From Tuctoria greenei (taxonomy: Eukaryota > Streptophyta > Magnoliopsida > Poales > Poaceae): DNA of 64,000 nt. The notes under the pieces were generated by a model, which worked only from the letters and a program-made list of their open reading frames with translations, searched no databases and was not told the origin of the DNA. Below are positions 11,254-22,330 of this stretch, piece after piece (position 1 is the first letter of the stretch; every line of letters starts with the position of its first letter). The DNA is taken from contig JAYESD010000010.1 of assembly GCA_036927565.1 (NCBI GenBank), positions 40,913,298 to 40,977,297 of the forward strand, read 5' to 3'. Made by a program: the position numbers and the translations under genes.

Positions 11254-12152
11254 TGATGAGGACATCGCTACCGTTGATACAACCACAACAGCAGCCCATT
11301 CACCACTTGCACCTAATCAAGGTCCAATGACACGTGCTCGTGCACGTCAACTTAATTATCAGGTGAATTCATTCCTTACTGACTATTAAAGCCTTGTGAT
11401 GACCTTGTTATTATTAGGTGCTTGGGAATTGATCCAGGTAGGAGGAATGGAGGGATTAATGCAATGAAGGCTGCTCGACCCGAGGGGTCCTCGTAACTGT
11501 AGCAAGTACCAGCTTAAAAGGGGCATAACTTTCAACTTCCAAGGTTGTTTAATGTAAATAAGTACTTGCTAGAAAGGTCTCTTCGTCTACTTTCCATTGG
11601 ATCAAGAATCAAAGGCAGGTGCCGCTTGAGGTGCTCAGAAAAGGCTGAACAATATGCGTGACTCCATTTGTGTTCTAGTCTTCCTCCTCTATATAAACAA
11701 CTAGCAGCTATAGGAAGCACTTGGGTTTTGTTTTCTATAATTTTAGCCATTGCTACTTCCTTGTAACGCAAGTTTCGACGAGACATTCCGATTACTTGAA
11801 TCAGAACCCCAACTTATCACGCCCGTGAGTGTTTGCTTGTTATCTTGTTCTTGCTTGTTCTTTGATTGCTTGCAGGTTCAAGGCTGTTTTTAGCACGACA
11901 AGGATAGCAACAGCAGGAGCCGGTGTAACTATCGCTAAGGCACAACACCCTTGTGGTTGTTGTAGTCGGGTAGCACACCGTTGACCTCCACCCAAATCGT
12001 AGTTACCAGGAGACGGTGTAACTGTCGCTCAAGGCGCCACACCATTCTGGTTGTGGTAGTCAGGCAGCCAACGCCGGCCTCCACCAAATTCATTCACCAC
12101 CAACATTTATCATCAAAAGATAGGGTATCCCCCGTACCCGTTGGGTTCATCA
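11254..12152 (+). repeat. LTR of gypsy family-2 copy B
   Basis: 899 bp, TGATGAGGACATC at the start and GGTTCATCA at the end, giving a perfect TGATGA/TCATCA terminal inverted repeat. It lies in the gag of copy A; the left flank is AGCTT (11249-11253). A TATA box (ctatataaa) is near 11692. The first ~110 bp encode a copy of the pol C-terminus (DEDI ... RARARQLNYQV). The mate 3' LTR of this copy is missing. Confidence 0.88.
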
Positions 12153-12154
12153 AG

Positions 12155-12171
12155 TGGTATCAGATTTCAGG
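12155..12171 (+). promoter_or_regulatory. Primer binding site of copy B (tRNA-Met type)
   Basis: tggtatcag follows the LTR by two bases and matches the initiator tRNA-Met complement for its first nine bases. Confidence 0.75.
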
Positions 12172-12995
12172 TTACTCGGTGAGAGATTTCCTTCTCCTTG
12201 TTCTTCATTTACCTACAGCCCACTTTTGCCTACAAAAGTTGCTCTAAAAATCCTAAAAATATTTTGAGCCTTTTGCTTGGCTACTTAGCTTTCGACTTGT
12301 TGAATTCACGGTTGCCTTTTTTGTGTCGAGTTGCTGATCCTAAGTTTTCACCGCTAGAGTTTCGAGTTCGTGCCACTTTGTTCTCATTCCATTTTCATTA
12401 CCTACCCGAAGTTGAGAAAAAGGCACGTGCAAAAGAAAAGCCACACGGATCAGCAAGAAAAAGACACGTGCAAAGAAAGAAAAGCCGCAATTATTAAATT
12501 GCTAGAAAAAGTTTCTCAGTACAAAAAAAAAGAAACAATTTGTGTAACACTTGTTTCAAGTTTCGTAGTTTAACTTGTTGCTTCGAACGTTTTATTAAAA
12601 CACAATGTTCGTGCTGTCCGAACTTTTCTATCACAGTAAATTTAACATCACGTGGAGTAACGGCTCGTGTCTCTATCACGATTTAGACTAGGACCATAGT
12701 ACCATCATGGAACATTTATTCAACTTGCTGTGACTAATGTGGTACTAGTTGTTCCTTTGTGCAACTCATTTCTAGCGGTCACCTACAGCTCCACAAAATC
12801 ATCTACAACACCACAAAATTGTGCTGGCAGCCACCGTCTGTTGTTGTTTTTGTTGTTTGCCGTCCCCCTTGCATCGCGTGGTAAGAACTTGTAAGAGCTT
12901 GATTTCTTGCTAGTGAGGAAGTGATTGTGTCCTACCATCTCTTAGCAATTGCTAGGATTAATATGCTTGTTGTTATATTTCCTTTCTATACTGAC
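12172..12995 (+). mobile_element. 5' leader of gypsy family-2 copy B
   Basis: Non-coding leader between primer site and gag, similar to the reverse of the copy C leader at 17004-17339 in its first third. No open frame with a recognisable product. Confidence 0.7.
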
Positions 12996-14580
12996 CATAT
13001 CAGCGGATGCGAATGCGACATATCCACATTCACCACGTACGAGGGGCATCATTCAGCATTTTGAATGCCAAGTAAAGATGCACACGGATGCCCTCAATGA
13101 GGATATTCAAGTCACCAATGAACGCATTGGTCAATTAGAGTAGACGCTGATTTGCACCAACACCAAGCTGACCACATTAGAAAGCACTGCTGGGGCTATT
13201 AACACTTCTCTTGCAGCAATCATTTAGTGATTGGAGAGGATGGAATAGGTTGGACGCGAAGAGAGGCAAAGATGTGTTGATGACAGCCACAACTCCATTG
13301 CCAGCGCTGCAAGATATGACGAGGTAGAGTATTCAGCAGATATCGAGCTTGATGATGGACCTTTCAGGTATCGACGACAGCCACATCGCGACAATCATGG
13401 TATGGGTTGTTGAGCCCTATGACGTGAGGTACGTGACAATGACGATTCCCTACGCAGCATTAAATTCTCCATACCACCCTTTGATGGTAAATATGATCCG
13501 GAGGCATATCTGTCTTGGGAATTATAAGTAGATCAAAAATTTGCATGCCATGATTTCCCTGATGATAGAAAGGTTAGAGCTGCCACTAGTGAATTCATTG
13601 ACTTTGCTTCTGTTTGATGGCATAAGTATCAAACTAAAAAGCCAGCTACCGTACCACAAACTTGGAATTCCTTGAAATGAATCATGCGTCGTCGTTTTGT
13701 TTTTCCTATCATGCTCGTGACCTGTTGCATAAATTACAACAACTTAGGCAAGGCAACAAATCTGTTGAGTAATACTATCAATAACTTCGAATAGGCATGA
13801 TGCGTTGTGGCCTAGGTTAAAATGAAGAGGCTGCAATGGCTAGGTTTATGGGTGGTTTAACAAGAGAAATTCAGGACATATTGGCTTATAAGGAATATAC
13901 TAACGTCACTCGATTATTCCATCGTGCTTGTAAGGCTGAAAGCAAAGTGCAGGGATGACGCACAAAATCTAACATTTCTGCAGGTCGAACTACCTCATGG
14001 CAGTCTCCTCAAGTGCTGCTGGTACTAAGCCTGATTCTCCGGATGATGCTTCCAATCGGTTGCCCAGGACTACATCAAAATCAGCACCTTCGCATGCAAT
14101 CGAGACAACAAAAGGATCCACCCAAGCTGCAGCCAACACTTCTTCCATTGCTTCTACCGGGAGAACAAAAGACATTCAATGCCTCCAGTGCAAGGGTTTT
14201 GGGCACCTACGATGGGACTGCTTAAGCAATCTTGTGCTGATTGTATGAGAAAATAGTGAGTACTCATCCGCTAGTGATTCAGATGAGGATACTTATGCCA
14301 TGCTTGCTGCACAAGATGCAAGAAAGAAGAATGATCATGAAGAGCACATTGGGGCTGATCATGCTGACCACTATGAGAGTCATGTTGTGAGGCGTGTTTT
14401 GAGTGCCCAAATGATCAGAGCTGAACAGAACCAGCGACACAATCTATTCCAAACTGAGTGTGTAGTTTTGGAACGATCGTGTCGCACTATTATAAATGGA
14501 GAAAGCTGCAATAATTTAGCAAGTGTTTCCATGTCTCCTGATGCTATTTTGAAGGATGACATTGCTAGAGCTTATAAATA
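12996..14580 (+). pseudogene. gag of gypsy family-2 copy B, broken
   Basis: Similar over its length to copy A and to the gag at 3318. The expected start ATG is mutated (accatatcagcgg against accatggcagg in the CRM-like element). Recognisable are SPRTRGII near 13030, the IPPF-DGKYDPEAY capsid stretch near 13470-13510, and the zinc knuckle CLQCKGFGHLRWDC near 14180-14225. Many stops and frame changes; an in-frame stop at 13141 ends the first segment. Sequence jumps from protease to the PDAILKDD stretch near 14530, so part of the protease domain is deleted. Confidence 0.82.
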
Positions 14581-15955
14581 GAAAAATAAGAAATCTACTC
14601 AAAATGAAAATTCAAATATTGCGAAGGAATCGGTACACCCTAAGACTGACAATTCCAAATCTGCTTATGTGAAGAAGAATGAAATAAAATTAAAGAGTGC
14701 TTGTTTTCTTGCTTCCAAATATGATTTGTTTGAATTAGAAAATAATGCTACAATCTGCTATGTGTTTGCTTGCAAAGAAGCTTTGTTCTAACTTCACAAC
14801 GAACAATGTGCATGTGCTTTGCCCCCTGCTGTCACTATGCTTTTGCAGGAATACGCTGATGTGTTTCCACAAGAGGTACCAGCCGGGCTGCCACCATTGA
14901 GAGGGATTGAGCATCAGATTGACCTCATCCCTGGGGCTTCTTTGCCAAACCGAGCACTATACAGGACCAACCCGGAGGAGACTAAGGAGATTCAGCGACA
15001 AATACATGACTTACTCGACAAAGGTTATGTGCGTGAGTCCCTTTGTCCTTGCTTTGTTCCTATTCTTTTGGTCCCAAAGAAAGATGGATCATGGTGCATG
15101 TGTGTAGATTGTCAAGCAATTAATAACATTACCATTAGATATCGTCATCCTATTCCTAGGTTAGATGATATGCTTGATGAACTTAGTGGCTCGATGATTT
15201 TCTCTAAAATTGACTTGTGTAGTGGATACTATCAAATTCGCATGAAGCTAGGTGATGAATGGAAAACAGCGTTTAAAACAAAGTTTGGTTTGTATGAGTG
15301 GTTAGTCATGCCTTTTGGTCTCACGAATGCACCTAGCACTTTTATGAGATTAATGAATGAGGTTTTATGTGCTTTTATTGGAAGATTTGTGGTAGTATAT
15401 TTTGATGACATCTTGATCTATAGCACATCTCTAGAAGAGCATCTTGATCATCTCCGTGCTGTTTTCGATGCTTTATGTGACGCTTATTTGGTAACATTAA
15501 CAAGTGCACCTTTTACACGGATAGTCTCTTTTCTTGGCTATGTTGTGACACCACAGGGAATTGAAGTCGATCAAGCCAAGGTGGAGGCGATACATAGCTG
15601 GCCTACTCCTACCACGGTCACACAAGTACGAAGCTTTCTCGGACTTGCTGGATTCTATCGTTGTTTTGTGAAAGACTTCAGCACCATAGCAGGCCCACTG
15701 CATGAGCATACAAAGAAGGGTGCTCCATTCATATGGGGCAAGGCGCAAGAGGCTGCATTTACAACTTTGAAGAATAGGTTAACTCATACACCCCTTCTCC
15801 AATTACCAAATTTCAGTAAGACTTTTAAATTGGAATGTGATGCTAGAGGTATAAGATTGGGAGGTGTCTTGTTGCAAGAGGGAAACCTATTACTTATTTT
15901 AGTGAGAAACTGAATGGGCCTAGTTTGAACTATTGCTTATATGCACTAGTACGAA
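14581..15955 (+). pseudogene. pol of gypsy family-2 copy B, truncated in RNase H
   Basis: An open frame of 364 codons (14819-15913) carries the RT with VPKKDGSWCMCVDCQAINN, the YFDD motif near 15400 and the start of RNase H (LECDARGI near 15830). A frameshift lies near 15890. The coding sequence stops abruptly at about 15955, where sequence flips to the - strand copy C; integrase and 3' LTR are gone. Confidence 0.85.
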
Positions 15956-17003
15956 ATTTGTAGTATCCACTATGCAAGTCAATTTTAGAGAAAATCATCG
16001 AGCCACTAAGTTCTTCAAGCATATCATCTAATCTAGGAATAGGATGATGATATCTAATGGTAATGTTATTTGCTTGACAATCTACACACATGCCATGATC
16101 CATCTTTCTTTCGGACCAAAAGAACAGGAACAGAGCAAGGACTAAGGGACTCACGCACATAACCTTTGTCGAGTAATTCCTGTACTTGTCGCTGAATCTC
16201 CTTAGTCTCCTTCGGGTTGGTCCTGTATGGTGCCCAGTTTGGCGAAGAATCCCTAGGGTTGAGGTCAATCTGATGCTCAATCCCTCTCAATGGTGGCAGC
16301 CCAGCTGGTACCTCTTGTTGAAACACATCAGTGTATTCCTGCAAAAGCTTAGTGACAGCAGAGGGCAAATCACATGGTATGTCATGAAGTGAGAACAAAG
16401 CTTCTTTACAAGCAAACACATAGAAGATTGCAACATTATTTTTAATTCAAACAAATCAGTTTTGGAAGCAAGAAAACAAGTACTCTTAAATTTAATTTCA
16501 TTCTTTTTCACATGAGCTGATTTGGAATTGTCAGTCTTAGGTTGTACCGATTCCTTCACAATATATGAATTTTTATTTTGAGTAGATTTCTTATTTTCTC
16601 TTTACAAGCTCTAGCAATATCATCCTTCAAAATAGCATCGGGGGACATAGGGTGCAAAATAAGCTTCTTCTCATTATGCATGAAAGGGTATTAATTTGAT
16701 TTACCATGATGTAATGTATCTTTATCAAATTGCCAAGGTCAACCAAATAGCATAGAGCAAGCTTGCATAGGTACCACATCGCAATCAATGTAATCATGTT
16801 AGGAACCAATTGTAAATTCAACACGAACTAGATGTGTTACCTTAAGCTTACCACTGTTGTTGAACCATTGGATGTAGTAGGGATGTGGATGTGGAAGTGT
16901 TGCCATCCCAAGCTTCTCTATCATGGCAGCACTTGCTAAATTGTTGCAGTTTCCTCCATCGATAATAATGCTACACGATCGTTCCAAAACTACACACTTA
17001 GTG
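15956..17003 (-). pseudogene. pro-RT fragment of gypsy family-2 copy C
   Basis: Reads on the - strand from the protease (IIDGGN, near 16970) through the linker to the RT N-terminal half, ending at the 'GYY' of the RT near 15965. The remainder of RT, RNase H and integrase is missing. At its 5' side (about 17000-17006) it is fused directly to the element leader, so gag has been deleted. Confidence 0.82.
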
Positions 17004-17339
17004 CAGCTTTTCTTTCTTTGCACGTGCCTTTTTCTTGCTGATTCGTGCTGCTTTTATTTTGCACTTGCCCTTTTCTCAACATTGGGCAGATAATGAAAAT
17101 GGACTGAGAACAAAGTGGCACGAACTCGAAACTCTAGCGGTGAAAAACTTAGGACCAACAACTCGACACAAAAAGGCAACCGTGAATTCAACAAGTTGAG
17201 AGCTAAGTAGCCAAGCAAAAGGCTCAAGGTGCTTTTTAGGATTTTTAGAGTGAACTTTTATAGGCAAAAGTGGACTGTAGGTAAATGAAGAACAAGGAGA
17301 AGAAAATCTCTCACTGAGCAACCTGGCTCTGATATCACT
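17004..17339 (-). mobile_element. 5' leader and primer site of copy C
   Basis: Reverse of a leader similar to that of copy B. The primer site on the - strand (tgatatcagagcc, 17325-17337) is next to the LTR and close to the tRNA-Met complement. Confidence 0.75.
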
Positions 17340-18268
17340 TGATGAACCGAACAGGTACTGGGGATGCCCTATCTTTCTATGAGAGATGTTGGTAGTGAAC
17401 GAGTTTGGTGGAGGTCGATGTTGGTTGCTCGACTACCACAACCAGAATGGTGTGGCACCTTGAGCGAAAGTTACACCGTCTCCTGATAACTACGATTTGG
17501 GTGGAGGTTGACGTTGTGCTACCCGACTACAACAACCAAAAGGGTACTGCGCCTTAGCGATAGTTAAACCGACCCCTATTGTTGTTGTTCTTGTCGTGCC
17601 AAGAACAGCCTTGAACCTGCAAGCAATCGAAGAACAAGCAAGAACAAGATAATGAGCAAACAATCATGGGTGTGATAAGTTGGGGTTCTAATTTGAGTAA
17701 TCGGAAGGTCTCGTCGACACTTGCGTTACAAGGATGTAGCAATGGCTAAACTTACAGAAAACAAAACTCAAGTTCTTCCTGCAGCTGCTAGTTGCTTATA
17801 TAGAGGAGGAAGAGTGGAACTCAAGATGGAGTCATGAGTCTTGTTTGGCCTTTTCTGGGCAGCTCAAGCGTCATCTGCCTTTGATTCTTGATCTAATGGA
17901 AAGTACAAAAAGAGACATTTCCAGCAAGTACTTATTTGTATTAAACAACCTTGGGAGGTGAAAGTTATGCCCCTTTTTAAGCTGGTACTTGGTGCAGTTA
18001 CGAGGAACCCTAGGGTGGAGCAGCCTTCATTGCATTAATCCCTCCATTCCTTCTAGCTGGATCAATTCCCAAGCATCTAATAATAACAAGGTCATCACAA
18101 GGCTTTAATAGTTCCCCATTTCAAAGATAATTAGTTTGAACAGCCGGGAATGAGTTCACCTGATAATTAAGTTCACCTGCACGAGCGCGTGTCATTGGAC
18201 CTTGATTAGCCGCAAGTGGTGAATGGGATGCTGTTGTGGTTGTATCAACGGTAGCGATGTCCTCATCA
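17340..18268 (-). repeat. LTR of gypsy family-2 copy C
   Basis: 929 bp on the - strand, starting TGATGAGGACATCGC at 18268 and ending GGTTCATCA at 17340; homologous to the copy B LTR along its length. TATA-like tatataag near 17795 on the - strand. Confidence 0.87.
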
Positions 18269-18683
18269 TCTGGGCAGCTCATGTGTTATCTGCCTTTGAT
18301 TCTTGATCAAATGGAAAGTACACGAAGAGACCTTTCCAGCAAGTACTTATTTGCATTAAACAACCTTAGGAGTTGAATGTTATGCCTCCTTTTAAGTTGG
18401 TACTTGTTGCAGTTATGAGGACCCCTCGGGTGGAGTAGCCTTCATTGCATTAATCCCTCCATTCCTCCTAGCTGGATCAATTCGCAAGCACCTAATAATA
18501 ACAGGGTCATCACAAAGCTTTTATAGTTTACCATTTGAAGGATAATTAATTTGAACAGCCAGTAATGAATTCACCTGATAATTAAGTTCACGTGCACGAG
18601 CGCGTGTCATTAGACCTTGATTAGCTGCAAGTGGTGAATGGGCTGCTGTTGTGGTTGTATTGAAGGTAGCTATGTCCTTATCA
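18269..18683 (-). repeat. Partial LTR (D) of gypsy family-2
   Basis: Matches 17857-18268 (first ~410 bp of the LTR) in the same orientation, head to tail with it, but with clear sequence differences. It starts TGATAAGG at 18683, directly against Athila-like sequence. It may be the outer end of copy A's 5' LTR or a product of unequal exchange. Confidence 0.75.
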
Positions 18684-19797
18684 TGTTGCCGACATTTGTA
18701 TAAATGAAAATCTGGGTTAGGTTACCAAATTTGATTGACCTAGCCGGGATAGAAAACACCAAGGATTCATCTGGGTTATGTTTAAGAGTATGTACTTGCA
18801 CTAGATAATCCTCATCTGTCAAGTAGCAGCTTGTTGAAATATGTTCACTAAAAGCATTTTCTAAAGCCCCTACTTTTTGTAGCAATGCAGGTAATTAATG
18901 AAGTACATTCTACTGGACCCGTCATTCTATTGTTTTCTAACCATTGAGACAGCATAGCCTTGATAGGAGCAATTTCAAATTTTCTAAGCATGCATAAAGG
19001 ATCTTAAGCTCATCTTCTCGCACAGTCCTAACATATCCTCTAGGGAACATAGACATAGTCACCCATCTATGCATAAAGCATAATGTGGGATTTTGCAAGT
19101 GACTATTCCTAGGACCCCTACATGCTACCTCACTAGTCAATTCTTGCCAAAAACCTTGTTTATTAAACTTAAGTGAAGTGTCTAAATCTATTAAACAATG
19201 TTTATGGAAGCCAAGGATTTCACTTAATTCTTTCCATAGGATAAAATATTCTTTTATGAAAAACTTAAAAGTAATACCTTCAAATCCTACATTTAGGGTG
19301 CATAGGAATTGTATAGTGAGGAAGCGCGAACCTTCCTTATCAATTTGAGCAAAGTTATCCCATCCTAATTCATGTCAAACGGTGAAGAATCCGTAATCCA
19401 TAGAAATTTTGGAGAGTAGCATCGGATCGTAGGCCTTCATGTGAGAAAACACACGATCTCGTCGGAGGTTGTAGGCTTATCATTCAACGTCATGCTCCAA
19501 ATTGAGGTCGTCGTCGTTGAGAAGGCAGAGTGGAGCATTGCCTTCCTCCATCGGGACATTGTCTTGCACACCTCCCCACTGTTGACTTGGTGTAGGCTCG
19601 GAGGAGAGGTGCGAGCTTGAGTCTCTCTCATGGCTTGAGCTTGATGAAGCTCCCTTTCTCTTCCTGAACAACCTCTTCATTACCTTCTTCATGGTTGCAA
19701 ATTTGAGAACAAACAACAAAACAAACTCAAAACGGGTTATGTTAGTGAAAACCAAACAAAACCTTCGGCGAGTTGCCTTGCCTGAAGATGAAAACAA
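18684..19797 (-). pseudogene. Extra ORF of Athila-like element (plant retrotransposon ORF), broken
   Basis: A protein of unknown function often found in grass Athila-like elements (from memory). The N-terminus near 19691 is basic and Ser-rich (KKVMKRLFRKRKGASSSSS), followed by the conserved-looking FLTIQFLCTL-type and NPTLCFMHRW ... FPRGYVRTVREDELKILYA stretch (near 19100-18990). Frames change near 19440 and 18937, and a stop interrupts near 19380. It is cut at 18684. It is not a recognised enzyme; an env-like or accessory role has been suggested for such ORFs but cannot be judged here. Confidence 0.72.
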
Positions 19798-20043
19798 ATA
19801 TTTCTAGATTAGAATTTGAGAGAAGTGCTTCAATGAAGAGCAAAACAATTTTGGAGCATGTGAGTGAGTGAGTTGGGGAGGTGAAAATGAGGTGAAGTGT
19901 GAAGAAACACACTCACCTGGGCATGCATAAATAGTGTAGCACCCCCCAATGGTCACAAGAAAAGAGAATATAGTTGTTGGAGGGGGAAGAGCCAAAATGG
20001 CACTCCCCCAAGTCGGTAGACTAGGGGGTTCGACCACCCCATG
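19798..20043 (-). other. Spacer where Athila pol is missing
   Basis: A 246 bp non-coding spacer lies between the protease end and the extra ORF. In an autonomous element about 3 kb of RT-RNase H-integrase would lie here. Confidence 0.65.
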
Positions 20044-22037
20044 TCAAACTTTTCCTCCTCCATTGATATGGAAGTGGATTTCTCTGGCTCCCACATCGAT
20101 GCAAACATCAGCGATGCTAAGGATAGGGCGCCCAAGAATGGGCGGGGTTTCCTTTTCGACCTTCATGTTGAGCACCACGAAGTCCACGGGTATGAAGCAG
20201 TTCCGGATTCTCACCTGAACATCTTCGGCAATTCCCGTGGTGTAGCGAACTGAATAGTCGGCCAGCTGGAGCTGCATCGGCATTGGAGACAATATAGTGA
20301 AGTTGAGCTTGTTGAAAACCACCTTTGGCATGACACTAGCACTTGCACCAAGGTCCCAAAGTGCCTTGTCAAAGTGGTTTGTCCCAATTGAGCAGGATAT
20401 AGTGGGGCATCCTGGGTCCTTCTTCTTTTCTGGAAGCATGTTGAGGATGGTTGCGTTACAGTCTTCTGTCAACTTGACAACTTCAGTGGTGGGCAATGAT
20501 TGCTTGTTGTTTAATATGTCCTTGAGATAGCGAGCATAAGTTGGTACTTGCATCACATCAATCAAGGGCACATTGATGTGGATCTTCTAGATGACTTCAA
20601 CAAATCGATTGAGTTGCTCATCCAAAGTTGGCTTTCATTTCTCTGAGGGAATGACATGAAGGTTGTATCCTCAAATTGCCTTGTCATTCTCTCGCTAAGT
20701 TTTTCTCCCTTGGCAGAAGGAATTACCTCCTTGTCCTTCTCAACTGTGCGGTATGGTGGGTCACGAGTGGTCTTTCCATTCTCATTTTCCATGGGTGCCT
20801 TGGGCTGCTCCTGAATCTTAACATTCTCTAGTGGAGGGACAACTGCTGCTAGTTGTGCTAATTGAGTCTCCAACATATTGTTGAAGCTCAATTGGTTCTT
20901 GAAGGCATAAGCTTATCCTTCTATCTTGGCATTGATATTCTCTAGGGACTTGTCATTAGCCAACAATTTCTTTGATAGAACATCATTGATCTTGAGTTGG
21001 CTAATGGCAAGTTCCTTCATGTTGGGCTGATTTCCATCGTCGTTGTTGTTGTTGTAGTCCCCTTGAAAGAAAGTGCATGGTTGGCCCCACTGTCGACCTC
21101 TTGAACAGTAGCCACTGTTGAAATTTCTATTGTTGGCCAAGTATAAAGCATCCTCACGGGTCTCGGGGCAGTCACTCCCCATAACCGGCATTGCCACAGA
21201 CCTCACATGTCATGTGAGCACCTAAGGCTTGGGCGGTGCCAAATACTTCTCCATTAGCTTGGCAGTCCAACTTCTTTATTAGGAGATCTAGTTTGGCTGA
21301 GATCATGTCCACCTCTTTCAAGGTGTGCATGCCTCGCTGTCTGGGCTGGAGATGCTCATCACCCCAACCATGTTGGAAACCATCTTCTCAATTAAGTCTT
21401 TTGCTTTAGACACCATAAGTGGGAAGAAGGCACCTCCAGCAGTAGCATCCACATGATCACAGACCAACGAAGTCAGCCCGTTGTAGAAGTTTTGGATGAT
21501 AACCCAATCATCTATCCCATGATGGGGACAAGAATGTACTCCTAAAGCCTTTCCCGAGCCTCGGGCATGGGTTCCTAGGGCTCTTGCTGGAAGGTTGAGA
21601 TTCTACCATGTAGGGCATTGGTTTTTTCCAACGGGAAGAATTTGGCAAGGAATGTCGTAAAACACTTTTCCCAAGTGTTTTATAGCACTTCAGTTCGCGC
21701 AGAACCACTGCTTGGCTCTCTCAAGGAGGGAAAACGAGAACAATCAAAGACGAATGACATCTGGAGTGACATCTTTAATAGTGAAAGTGTTACAAATCTC
21801 CATGAATTGTTGCAGGTGAGCACTTGCATCCTTATTGGCTTTCCAACAAAAGGGATTAGCCTGCACCATAGTTATTAGGCCATTCTTGATTTTCAAGTTT
21901 ACGTCTCCCGTGTTGAGTTTGGGCCCAGTAGGCACATCGTCAACAGAGGGAGCTGAAAACTCGCAAATGATCTTTTGGGCCATTGGCTTGCAGCGTGGTG
22001 GTGCGAAAATGATGGGCTTCCTTGCCAACAGGATCAC
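20044..22037 (-). pseudogene. gag-protease of Athila-like element, broken
   Basis: Gag starts near 22037; the capsid part has NPFCWKANKDASAHLQQFMEIC and RLRLFPFSLL-type sequence (stop near 21744), then a zinc knuckle near 21215 (C-x2-C then Tyr in place of His, with a frameshift), a long linker (LETQLAQLA near 20870), and the retropepsin from 20571 to 20044 with the active site DLGASASVMP near 20345 (family usual D-L/S-G) and ILGRP near 20130. Several stops and frameshifts in gag; the protease frame of 175 codons is open. Inactive as a polyprotein. Confidence 0.83.
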
Positions 22038-22233
22038 CTGAGGAGGAACAACACGAGTTTGAACTCTTCTCAGCAGTGATTAAGGATCTTCAACATAGTT
22101 TGTCAGCAAACAGAAATCGGTCTTACACTACTCTATTTTCACATCAAAGAATGTGAAAACAAAGCAAGGTTATCCTACTAAAAATCTACAAGAGTCCTAT
22201 CTACCACATGATCATGCACAACTTTTGTGCCTT

Positions 22234-22250
22234 TCCTAGCAACGGTGTCA
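22234..22250 (-). promoter_or_regulatory. Primer binding site (tRNA-Asp type)
   Basis: On the - strand tgacaccgttgctagga, close to TGGCGCCGTTGCCGGGGA, the tRNA-Asp complement used by Athila elements. Four bases after the LTR end. Confidence 0.7.
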
Positions 22251-22254
22251 GAAA

Positions 22255-22330
22255 TGCTTGTTGGTATTTCCTAATGTTTACAGGTCATCCTAGCAATGAG
22301 TGCTAGACATGCAGTTTGCACTGGGCTAAC
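22255..22330 (-). repeat. Athila-like 5' LTR, terminal 76 bp
   Basis: The R/U5 end of the LTR, ending CAACAAGCA before the primer site. The remaining LTR is at 37581-39045, displaced by the Tekay-like insertion. Confidence 0.65.

Noticed and set aside
11254..18268. A single complete element with LTRs 11254-12152 and 17340-18268
   Set aside because: The LTRs are in opposite orientation and the internal coding strand flips at about 15955; flanks do not match.
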